Of a DNA stretch of 64,000 nt, positions 35,717-42,832 are shown one piece after another. The DNA is taken from contig NZ_JALPTH010000006.1 of assembly GCF_023218175.1 (NCBI RefSeq), positions 62,001 to 126,000 on the forward strand, written 5' to 3'. The position numbers and the translations under genes are program-made. The notes under the pieces were generated by a model, which ran no database searches, was not told where the DNA came from, and saw nothing but the letters and a program-made list of their open reading frames with translations. Position 1 is the first letter of the stretch. Every line of letters starts with the position of its first letter. The DNA comes from Streptomyces lichenis. GTDB taxonomy: Bacteria > Actinomycetota > Actinomycetes > Streptomycetales > Streptomycetaceae.

Positions 35717-38551
35717 GTGCGCAGACCCAGTACGCACACGGCGGCGAGCGGGACACGGACGATACGGGCGGGGGCCAGGGCGGCGGCGCTGCTGGCCGCC
35801 GCGGGCCTGCTGATCACGGCGGCTCCGGGAGCCGGGGCGGCGACCCCGTCCGCGGACGTGGAGCCGCCCACCGAGGCCATCGACGTCATCCCGGGGGCGC
35901 GGACCGAGACGCCCGCCCTGGTCGAGGGGATCCGCGAGGCGGTGGACGCCAAGGCCGGCGCGGCGGACGCGGCCAGGGCCCACCTCGCCGCCCAGGAGGA
36001 CCGCTACAAGATCGCCGAACCTGGGCGCGATCTCGCCCCCGTGCAGACCCTCAAGCAGGGCGCCGAGGAGACCGTACGGCTCCAGCAGAAGCACCGCGGG
36101 GTGCCGGTGCTCGGCGGCCAGTACGTGGTCCGGATGGAGAACGCGGGCGGCAAGCGGGTCGTCACCGGCACCTCCGGCAAGTACTTCACCGGCCTCACCG
36201 CCGGGGTGAAGCCCGCCGTGGACGAGTCCACCGCGGTGCGCCGCGCGGTCACCTCCACCCTGGAGCGGCTCGGCGGCGCCAAGCTGGCCCGCACCGACGC
36301 GCCCAGGAAGGTCAGGAAGGACGAGCCGCAGCCGCTGCGCGGTGACGCGGCCGGCCTCGTCGTCGTCCCGCGCGGCGAGGGCGTCCTCGCGTACCACGTC
36401 ACCGTGCGCGGCTCCCACCCGGTGACCGGCGCCCCCGTCATCCAGCAGGTCTATGTGGACGCCCGGGCCGGCTACCCGCTGCTCAGCTTCAGCGGCATCA
36501 AGACCCTGGCTCCCGAGCGCACCGCCGCCGACCCCGCGCCGAAGGCGTCCGGCACGGCCCCCGCCTCGGCCGCCGCCGGCTCCGGCACCCGCCTGGACGG
36601 CACCCGTGTCCCGCTGGAGGTCCGCCCGGCGGACGGCCGCTTCCTGCTGGCCGACGACGCCCGCATGGCGGCCGGCAGCAAGAACGCGCTCACCACCTGG
36701 GACGCCCGGGACAAGGACGTCGCCGAGGTGATGGGCACCTGGCCGGCCGGGCTCAAGGAGTACTCGTCCCCCACCGCCGAGTTCGGCAAGGACGCCACCG
36801 AGTCCGGTGCGGTGGACGCCCACTGGGCGGCCGGGCAGGTCTACGACTACTACAAGCAGCGGCACGGCCGGGACGGCCTGGACGGCCGCGGCGGCGCCGT
36901 CAACTCCCTGGTGGGCGTGACCGACTGGGGCATGCCCTATGTCAACGCCTTCTGGGACGGCACCAAGATGGTGTACGGCTCCGGTGACGAGACCTACCGC
37001 CCGCTCTCCGCCGACCTGGACGTGGTCGGCCACGAGATGACCCACGGCGTGGTCGAGAACACCGCGAACCTGGTGTACGCGGGCCAGTCCGGCGCCCTCA
37101 ACGAGGCGATCGCCGACTACCTGGGCAACGCCATCGACGTGGACCGCTCCGGGACGCCGATGGACCACCCGGACGCGGGCCTGATCGGCGAGGACCTGTG
37201 CCGCACCGGCGGCCCGCGCGCCTGCGCGCTGCGCGACCTCAACGACGGCGCCACCACGTCCAGGAACTTCCTCGGTGTCACCTTCTCCACCGACAACGGC
37301 GGGGTGCACCTCAACTCCACCATCTTCTCCGGCGCGCTGTGGGACCTGCGCCAGGACCTCGGCGCCGAACTCGCCGACCGCATCGTCTACAAGGCCCTCA
37401 CCTCCTACCTCACCCCGCTGGACGGCTTCACCGACGGCCGCAACGCCGTCCTCGCCGCCGCCAGGGAGGTGGGCGCCACAGCGAAGCAACTGGCGGTCGT
37501 CAAGCGCTCCTTCAACGCCCACGGCATCGTCGACGACTGGGAGCTGGCCCTCGGCGTCGACTCCGACGAGCTGTTCGGCCGGCTGAACACCATCGGCTCC
37601 TCCGTGCAGGCGGGCGGCGGCTGGTGGACGGCGGCCAAGTCCAACGACGACGGCACCGAGCCGTACTCCGTCTACGCCGGCCGCGTCGACGGCCGCGGCG
37701 CGCCCAAGCTGCTCAGCCCCAACGACGGGCGCTACCACGTCAACCCGGCCACCGACGGCACCACCGTCGTCTGGACCGCGTACGGCCCCGACGGCCTGGA
37801 CATCCTCTCCCGTCCCCTGACCGGCGGCCCCGTCAAGAAGCTCTACTCCTCCACCAGCTCGGATGTCTCCGGCCTCCGCGTCGACAAGGGCACCGTCGTC
37901 TTCGAGACCCTCGGCCTCTTCGACCGGCACGTCCAGTACCTGCGCCCCGGCGACCCCCGGCCCACCGCGGTCGACGGCGGCAGCGAGGAGATCCTCACCG
38001 CCCTGCCGTCCGTCCGGAACGGCCGGATCGCCTACGCCAAGCTGTACCCGGACGCCACCACCGGCGCCTACCGCCTCGGGGTGGAGGTGCTCGACCTCTC
38101 CACCGGCCGCGCCACCCTCACCGAGCAGCTCGACGAGCCGGAGTCCCTGGGCCAGACCGGCATCAACGGCAGCCATGTCTTCTGGCTCACCGAGGCCAAC
38201 GTCAACGACGAGGGCCAGACCGGCATCCGCCGCGCCAACCTGGACGGCACCGGTGCCTACGACATCTCCGCCGAGGGCAAGCCGGCCGCGCTGATCGCCT
38301 CCGACCTCACGGTCTCCGAGACCGCGGTCACCGTCAACGCCACCACCCCGGACACCACCTGGCGCAACGAGACCCTGCCGAAGAACTGGCAGTTCACCAC
38401 GGACGGCTCCCGCAAGGAGCGGGTCTCCTGCAACCGCGGTGAGCAGGTCTCCCCGGCCGCGGTCTCCGGCACCCAGGTCGTCTGGCTCGACGGCACTACC
38501 GGCTGGACCACCCTCACCACCCGCCCCCGCCCCGCCGGCACCTGCGGCTGA
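35717..38551 (+). CDS. Secreted M4 (thermolysin-type) metallopeptidase with C-terminal repeats
   Basis: A 944-residue secreted protease. Signal peptide: basic N-terminus, then AAALLAAAGLLITAAPGAGA. An FTP/PepSY-type propeptide spans about 45-260. The catalytic domain shows zinc ligands His439 and His443 with catalytic Glu440 in GHEMTHGVVENT, and Glu463 in NEAIADYLG. The C-terminal 330 residues, rich in GT, DG and TYGPDG-type repeats, resemble a TolB-like beta-propeller rather than the usual P domain. The GTG at 35717 follows GGGAGGGG by eight bases. It is probably a nutrient-acquisition protease; regulation by the divergent LuxR-type protein is likely. A hairpin terminator follows. Confidence 0.92.
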   Translation: MRRPSTHTAASGTRTIRAGARAAALLAAAGLLITAAPGAGAATPSADVEPPTEAIDVIPGARTETPALVEGIREAVDAKAGAADAARAHLAAQEDRYKIAEPGRDLAPVQTLKQGAEETVRLQQKHRGVPVLGGQYVVRMENAGGKRVVTGTSGKYFTGLTAGVKPAVDESTAVRRAVTSTLERLGGAKLARTDAPRKVRKDEPQPLRGDAAGLVVVPRGEGVLAYHVTVRGSHPVTGAPVIQQVYVDARAGYPLLSFSGIKTLAPERTAADPAPKASGTAPASAAAGSGTRLDGTRVPLEVRPADGRFLLADDARMAAGSKNALTTWDARDKDVAEVMGTWPAGLKEYSSPTAEFGKDATESGAVDAHWAAGQVYDYYKQRHGRDGLDGRGGAVNSLVGVTDWGMPYVNAFWDGTKMVYGSGDETYRPLSADLDVVGHEMTHGVVENTANLVYAGQSGALNEAIADYLGNAIDVDRSGTPMDHPDAGLIGEDLCRTGGPRACALRDLNDGATTSRNFLGVTFSTDNGGVHLNSTIFSGALWDLRQDLGAELADRIVYKALTSYLTPLDGFTDGRNAVLAAAREVGATAKQLAVVKRSFNAHGIVDDWELALGVDSDELFGRLNTIGSSVQAGGGWWTAAKSNDDGTEPYSVYAGRVDGRGAPKLLSPNDGRYHVNPATDGTTVVWTAYGPDGLDILSRPLTGGPVKKLYSSTSSDVSGLRVDKGTVVFETLGLFDRHVQYLRPGDPRPTAVDGGSEEILTALPSVRNGRIAYAKLYPDATTGAYRLGVEVLDLSTGRATLTEQLDEPESLGQTGINGSHVFWLTEANVNDEGQTGIRRANLDGTGAYDISAEGKPAALIASDLTVSETAVTVNATTPDTTWRNETLPKNWQFTTDGSRKERVSCNRGEQVSPAAVSGTQVVWLDGTTGWTTLTTRPRPAGTCG

Positions 38552-38580
38552 CCCTCCGCACCACCCCTGACCCCTGACCC

Positions 38581-38611
38581 CTGACCCCCGGCGGACGGCG
38601 CCGGGGGTCAG
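38581..38611. terminator. Bidirectional hairpin terminator
   Basis: A 13-bp stem (38581-38593 with 38599-38611) with a five-base loop lies between the convergent M4 protease and GntR genes. It is preceded by three direct CTGACCC repeats that reuse the stem sequence. Confidence 0.8.
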
Positions 38612-38626
38612 GCGCGTGCGCGAAAG

Positions 38627-39409
38627 CTAGGCCTCGCCGGTGAACTCGTACCGCAGCTCGTACAGATGGCCCGCCTTCACCATCACTGTCGCCTCGATGG
38701 GCCGGCCTCCGTCCGCGTACACCACCCTCAGCGTCCGCAGCACCGGCAGATCACCCGGCAGCCGCAGTGCCGTGTACTGCTCCTGGGTGGGCACCCGGGC
38801 CGAGACCCGGTCCACGCTCAACCTCGGAGCGAAGCCCAGCCCCGCCAGGAACGTCGGCGTACCGCCCCGGACCTTTCGGCGCTCGGCGAGCGCGGTGCCC
38901 CGGGCGATCTCCGCCGGGTAGTACGAGAAGACCAGCTCCGCCGGCTCGTCGTCCAAGGTCAGCAGCTGCGAGCGGAGCAGCGCCACGCCCTCCGCCTCCA
39001 GCCCCAGCGCCTCGGCCACATCGGCGGGCGGGACGGCCTCCCGTACGTCCAGCAGTGTGCTGGCCGCCCGAGCACCCTCGCGCCCCATCACACTCAGCCA
39101 TCGGTACGGCTGGCCCTCCTCGGCCGGTGCCATGAAGTCGGCGGGCCGCACCGTCCGCTGGCGGTGCTCCCGCACGGTGACGGACGCTCCCGCGCGTCCC
39201 ACCACCAGACCCTCGCCCTTCAACAGATGGAGCGCCTTCTGCACGGTCGCGCTGGACGCGTCGAACCGCTCCTTCAGCCGTGCGGTCGACGGCAGACTGG
39301 CTCCCGGGGCCAGATCCCCGCCCAGGATCTCGTCCCTCAGATCGGCCGCGATCCGCTCGTGCAACGGACGGCGGTCGAAGCCCTCGGTGTCGGTGGTCGG
39401 CACAGTCAT
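38627..39409 (-). CDS. GntR/HutC family transcriptional regulator
   Basis: A 260-residue regulator. The winged helix (about residues 15-85) shows LHERIAADLRDEILGGDLAPG and LPSTARLKERFDASSATVQKALHLL; the UTRA effector domain follows (about 105-255), including DEPAELVFSYYPAEIARGTAL and the final LYELRYEF. The ATG at 39409 overlaps the stop of the UTRA-only gene (ATGA), so the two are coupled. Ligands of the family are diverse (sugars, histidine intermediates), and nothing here identifies one. A perfect palindrome ahead of the operon, GTTGCG-T-CGCAAC, fits a GntR operator, suggesting autoregulation. Confidence 0.9.
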   Translation of the reverse strand: MTVPTTDTEGFDRRPLHERIAADLRDEILGGDLAPGASLPSTARLKERFDASSATVQKALHLLKGEGLVVGRAGASVTVREHRQRTVRPADFMAPAEEGQPYRWLSVMGREGARAASTLLDVREAVPPADVAEALGLEAEGVALLRSQLLTLDDEPAELVFSYYPAEIARGTALAERRKVRGGTPTFLAGLGFAPRLSVDRVSARVPTQEQYTALRLPGDLPVLRTLRVVYADGGRPIEATVMVKAGHLYELRYEFTGEA

Positions 39410-39948
39410 CCGATCCTGATCTCGTAGCGCAGCCGCTGAAGGTGGGCGGGCATGGTCATCAGATCCGCCTGCACGGGCCGGTCCTCCGCGTCGAGCGTCT
39501 GCCGGCTCAGCCGGAGTACGGGCCGGTCCGGCGGAAGCTCCAGCACCCTCCGCTCCTCCTCGTCCGCCAACCGCGCCGTCACGTCCTCCACGACCCGCAC
39601 CCCGCGGTGGCCGAGGCTCGCCAGCAGCGTCACCGCACCGCCCCTGATCTTCGCGGTGCCGGCCAGCGCGGTGCCCCGCGCGATGTCCACGGGGTAGTAC
39701 GTGTCCGTCAGCTCGCATGGCACCTCGTCCAGCAGGATCACCCGGCGCCGTACGACCACGGGCGCGCCCTCTGCCGTACCGAGCAGCTCCGCGACCTCCG
39801 GCGGAGTCGGGACCTCGCCCGCGAACACGATCCGCTGCCCGCCCCTGCCGCCCCGGGCCGCCGCCTCCGCGCCCCAGGCGTCCCCCTGGCCCGCCGTCCG
39901 GGGCGTGAGGTACGGCATCGACCTGCTCACCCAGCGGGTGCTGTCCAT
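39406..39948 (-). CDS. UTRA domain protein without DNA-binding domain
   Basis: A 180-residue protein with only the UTRA effector domain of HutC-type regulators: ELTDTYYPVDIARGTALAGTAKIRGG parallels ELVFSYYPAEIARGTALAERRKVRGG in the next gene, and both end in LRYE-type sequences. The N-terminus has MDSTRWVSRSMPYL and a Gly/Ala-rich linker where a winged helix would be, so it cannot bind DNA itself. It is likely a heterodimer partner or decoy for the coupled GntR protein, arising by duplication. The ATG at 39948 follows GGAGGG; a GTTGCG-T-CGCAAC palindrome lies 22 bases upstream of it. Confidence 0.85.
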   Translation of the reverse strand: MDSTRWVSRSMPYLTPRTAGQGDAWGAEAAARGGRGGQRIVFAGEVPTPPEVAELLGTAEGAPVVVRRRVILLDEVPCELTDTYYPVDIARGTALAGTAKIRGGAVTLLASLGHRGVRVVEDVTARLADEEERRVLELPPDRPVLRLSRQTLDAEDRPVQADLMTMPAHLQRLRYEIRIG

Positions 39949-39969
39949 CGCTTCCCTCCCGGTTCAGAC

Positions 39970-39982
39970 GTTGCGTCGCAAC
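39970..39982. promoter_or_regulatory. Palindrome GTTGCG-T-CGCAAC, likely GntR operator
   Basis: A perfect 13-bp palindrome 22 bases upstream of the UTRA gene start, in the 122-bp spacer shared with the divergent ATPase-domain gene. A second symmetric site, TTCGCGAA, lies at 40039-40046. Confidence 0.5.
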
Positions 39983-40070
39983 ACCCGAACGGTATGCCAC
40001 CCGGAGGCTGCCTCGAACATGTCTTCACCTTATCGCTATTCGCGAAAGGTGCTACGGTTCGGCTGTCCTG

Positions 40071-40517
40071 ATGGCAGTAGTGCAGGGGTGGTGGCACCGC
40101 ATGTCTTTGTCTCGGCAACGCCGTTTCGCAAGGTCGCGGAGGTCCGTCGGAGAGGCTCGCGTCTTCGCGGCGACGGTCCTCGGCGAGTGGGGGTACCCAG
40201 ACCAGGAGTACGAGGTGCGGCTGTGCGTCTCCGAACTCACCACCAACGCCCTCCTCCACGGCGTGCCGCCCGGCCGTGAAATGAGCGTGGTGCTGGCTCT
40301 GGACAATGGCCTTCTGCGGGTGGAGGTCCGCGACAGCGGCGATGGTGAACCGGAGGTCAGGCGCCTCACCGCCGACGAGTGCACCGGGCGCGGTCTGTGG
40401 GTCGTCCGAGAGATCGCGGACGACTTCGGGGTGATCGATCATGTGGTGGGCAAGACCGTGTGGGCCGAGTTCAAGCTGCCGACCATCCGCCTCGACGGCG
40501 CCAGCTCCTCCGGCTGA
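40071..40517 (+). CDS. ATP-binding protein (SpoIIAB/RsbW-like anti-sigma kinase fold)
   Basis: A 148-residue HATPase_c_2 protein, of the class of anti-sigma factor serine kinases that is highly expanded in Streptomyces. Motifs: VRLCVSELTTNALLHG (N-box), LLRVEVRDSGDGEP (G1) and CTGRGLWVVREIADDFGV (G2). A separate catalytic partner or target sigma factor is not encoded beside it. The ATG at 40101 (MSLSRQRRF) is an alternative start and would give 138 residues; the first start has no ribosome-binding site. It is divergent from the UTRA/GntR pair, with symmetric sites in between that may control both directions. Confidence 0.87.
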   Translation: MAVVQGWWHRMSLSRQRRFARSRRSVGEARVFAATVLGEWGYPDQEYEVRLCVSELTTNALLHGVPPGREMSVVLALDNGLLRVEVRDSGDGEPEVRRLTADECTGRGLWVVREIADDFGVIDHVVGKTVWAEFKLPTIRLDGASSSG

Positions 40518-40574
40518 AGGCATCCTCGGACAAAGCCGGTGCGCCCGGACCGGCCCGGGCGGCAGACTCGGGGC

Positions 40575-40988
40575 ATGACGACACCCGGCGAACGGATCAC
40601 CCGGCTCAACCCCGAGGCCCTGCACGGGACACCCGGCTACCACCATGTCACCGTCGTGGAGGCGGGGCGGACCGCCTATCTGGCCGGGCAGTGCCCGATC
40701 GCCGAGGACGGGGTCGTGCCGGGCGGCATCGAGGCGCAGATCGACCAGGTGGCGGCGAACGCGCTCAAGGCGCTGGAGGCGGTCGGGGCGCGGCCGGAGG
40801 ACGTGGTGCGGTCGGTGATCTATGTGCGCAGCCCGCGGCAGGAGGTCCTCGGGCAGACCTGGGAGCGGTTCACCGGGTCGGTGATCGGCGGCGCCTTCAC
40901 CACCGCGAGCACGCTGCTCGGGGTGGCCCAGCTCGGTTTCGAGGGGCAGCTGGTCGAGGTGGACCTCACCGTCGCGCTGCCCGGCTGA
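40575..40988 (+). CDS. RidA/YjgF family protein (divergent active site)
   Basis: A 137-residue member of the RidA/YjgF/YER057c family, trimeric proteins that in the RidA subgroup hydrolyse reactive imines and enamines. The fold is clear (RTAYLAGQCPIAEDG, then QIDQVAANALKALEAVGA and GQLVEVDLTVAL). The arginine of the archetypal PARS motif is replaced (TTASTLLGV), so it belongs to a non-deaminase Rid subgroup and its reaction is unknown. The ATG at 40575 has a CAGACT box six bases upstream and no ribosome-binding site, consistent with leaderless translation. It is followed by a MarR gene on the same strand. Confidence 0.88.
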   Translation: MTTPGERITRLNPEALHGTPGYHHVTVVEAGRTAYLAGQCPIAEDGVVPGGIEAQIDQVAANALKALEAVGARPEDVVRSVIYVRSPRQEVLGQTWERFTGSVIGGAFTTASTLLGVAQLGFEGQLVEVDLTVALPG

Positions 40989-41117
40989 CCGGATCCCGGC
41001 GCCTTCCGGGAGGGCGGACGCGAGCGGCCCGCGCCTGCGAAATACTGGGCGCGCCACGGGGACGGCCGCCCGTGGCGGGGACGTCCGGCGGGCCGGGAGC
41101 GCGCGAAGGGTGCTGAG

Positions 41118-41609
41118 GTGCAGCAGAGCGGTACGGGGCGGGGTACGGCGTCGGGCGGGGAGCCGCCGGTCCCGGCGAGGGACCAGGAGTTTCTGGCGCT
41201 GGAGCGGGAGCTCGCGGTCTTCCTGCGGCGGGCCCGGGCCTCGTCCGGCGAGATGGCCCGCGAGGTCCACCCCGACCTGGAGCCGGCCGCCTACGGGCTG
41301 CTGGTCCGGCTCGCCGACGCCGGCACCCAGCGCGCCACCGCCCTCGCCGCGTACTTCGGCGTCGGCAAGGCCACCATGAGCCGCCAGTTGAGGGCCCTGG
41401 AGGACCTGGGGCTGGTCGCCCGCGACCCGGACCCGGCCGACGGGCGCGCCTCCCTGGTCCGGCTCACCGATGAGGGCCGCACCCGCTTCCACCGCGTCCG
41501 CGAGGCCCGCCGCGCCCGCTATGTGCGCAAGCTCGCCGGCTGGGACCGCACCGAGGTCGCCGAACTCGCCCGGCTGCTGCACCAGCTGAACGCGGGCGCG
41601 GAGGACTGA
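41118..41609 (+). CDS. MarR family transcriptional regulator
   Basis: A 163-residue MarR regulator. The winged helix spans about residues 60-120: AYFGVGKATMSRQLRALEDLGLVARDPDPADGR with the recognition helix in TMSRQLRALE and the wing in DPADGRASLVRLT. Helices before and after form the dimer interface. The GTG at 41118 is preceded by AAGGG a few bases further up; the first 20 residues are Gly/Ser-rich and may not be conserved. It lies downstream of RidA with a gap of 129 bases, so it may have its own promoter. Its target is unknown. Confidence 0.88.
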   Translation: MQQSGTGRGTASGGEPPVPARDQEFLALERELAVFLRRARASSGEMAREVHPDLEPAAYGLLVRLADAGTQRATALAAYFGVGKATMSRQLRALEDLGLVARDPDPADGRASLVRLTDEGRTRFHRVREARRARYVRKLAGWDRTEVAELARLLHQLNAGAED

Positions 41610-41629
41610 GGTCAGGGGAGGGGCACCGC

Positions 41630-42406
41630 TCACCACTCCACGTACGCCGCCGTGGCGTCGTCGTGCCGCTTGCCGAGGACCGGGGCGTCCGGGGACTCCT
41701 CCAGGGCGCGGACCCGGGCGATCAGGGCCCGGGTGCCCTCGGTGCGCAGCACCTCCAGGCAGTCGGCCCAGTCGCCCGCGCCGAAGACCTCCGTCCAGCG
41801 GGAGGCCCCGTCGGACAGCGCGCCCAGGGCCGCGACCTGAGCGCGCGGCACGGTCCCGGTGACCGCGCGGGCCGCCACCGAGGGGTCAGCGGCGGCGGTG
41901 AAGAAGCCGCCCTCCCGGTTGCGTACCGTCGAGTCGACCACCGCGTGCGAGACCAGCGCCGAGGCCGGCAGCCGGGCCAGCCGGTCGTCCAGCACCGCCC
42001 GCACCGCGCCCTCGGGTGAGCGGAGCAGCAGCACCGAGTCGGCCAGCACCAGGTACTCCACCTCCAGCGCGTCCCAGCGGGCGACGACCACGGTTGCCTG
42101 CGGCGTACGAACGTGAGAAAGGTCACAGGTGGCGCGGTGGGCGTCGGCGGTCCGGCGGATGGCCTCGGCCAGGATCTCGGGGAGGGTCAGATCCTCGCGC
42201 GCGGCGCACAGTTCGGTCAGCGAGCCGCCCAGCCGGGCGGTGAACCAGGGGACCGAGTGGGTGCAGCCGTCGTCGTCCAGCGGCGGTGTCACCCCGTCCA
42301 GCAGCACCAGCGCGCCCCCGTGGCCGGACGCGGGCGCCGCCACCGACACCCAGTCCTCGTTGGGGCGTTCCGGGGCGGCCGGAGCCGACGAGAGTTCAGC
42401 ATGCAT
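41630..42406 (-). CDS. PP2C-like protein phosphatase family protein
   Basis: A 258-residue protein with the outline of a PPM/PP2C phosphatase: an N-terminal NEDW, LVLLDGVTPPLDDDG in place of the metal-binding DGMGG, LADSVLLL for the middle motif, and a C-terminal KRHDDATAAYVEW carrying the DDAT-type metal site. The central GGxxG turn is missing, so activity is uncertain. Substrate is unknown; it could regulate a nearby kinase system such as the conservon that starts 427 bases beyond its own start, which is divergent. The ATG at 42406 is supported by the NEDW motif following at a normal distance. The N-terminal 15 residues are Ala/Pro-rich. Confidence 0.75.
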   Translation of the reverse strand: MHAELSSAPAAPERPNEDWVSVAAPASGHGGALVLLDGVTPPLDDDGCTHSVPWFTARLGGSLTELCAAREDLTLPEILAEAIRRTADAHRATCDLSHVRTPQATVVVARWDALEVEYLVLADSVLLLRSPEGAVRAVLDDRLARLPASALVSHAVVDSTVRNREGGFFTAAADPSVAARAVTGTVPRAQVAALGALSDGASRWTEVFGAGDWADCLEVLRTEGTRALIARVRALEESPDAPVLGKRHDDATAAYVEW

Positions 42407-42593
42407 ACGGGCAGTCTGCCGCAGCGGGCGGTGATCGCCGCCGGCGCCCGCCGGGTCGGGGTATCGGCTGGTCAGCGGGGGTGGGGGGGAGCTACCGGCC
42501 GGTCACCGGCCGGGATGCGGGCGGGCATCCTGCCAAAGGCCGCGCGGACCTTCAACCCGCGTGCGCGGCCGCCCGCGCGCCGGGCACCGCCCC

Positions 42594-42627
42594 GAGTTGT
42601 TCGCCAACTCCGGAGTGTTGTTCACTC
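42594..42627. promoter_or_regulatory. Two adjacent inverted repeats with 5-base loops
   Basis: GAGTTG-N5-CAACTC (42594-42610) is followed by GAGTG-N5-CACTC (42613-42627). Their centres are 18 bases apart. They lie between the divergent phosphatase and cvnA genes and resemble paired operator half-sites; the binding factor is unknown. Confidence 0.45.
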
Positions 42628-42775
42628 GTTCAGGTGGCCAAGTGGCTGACGCGTGCCTCCCCCCGCGCCCGCGCTGCCAAGGTCTGAAGCCGTACCAGAG
42701 GTGGGACGCCCGGGAATGACCGGCCGTCACCTTCTGCCCATGGCCGGACGACCATACGGGCAGGCCATCTCATGG

Positions 42776-42827
42776 GCGGATGAGCTGTGCGGACGAGTTG
42801 TTGCGGACGAGTTGTGCGGACGAATTC
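42776..42827 (+). repeat. Four tandem copies of a GCGGACGAGTTG word
   Basis: Copies start at 42776, 42789, 42803 and 42816: GCGGATGAGCTG, GCGGACGAGTTG, GCGGACGAGTTG and GCGGACGAATTC. Periods are 13, 14 and 13 bases, and the array ends five bases before the cvnA start. Confidence 0.75.
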
Positions 42828-42832
42828 CAGGA

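Larger units (their letters stand above)
42407..42832. other. 426-bp intergenic region between phosphatase and conservon
   Basis: It holds two adjacent small inverted repeats at 42594-42627, then four tandem copies of a 12-base word at 42776-42827 directly before cvnA. In frame with CvnA the repeat region encodes ADELCGR twice, but upstream of the likely start. No other gene is seen. Confidence 0.55.

Noticed and set aside
42653..42832. A 60-residue upstream extension of CvnA
   Set aside because: It would include the phased repeats as peptide, lacks a signal or domain, and typical CvnA proteins begin shortly before the first membrane segment; kept only as a competing explanation.
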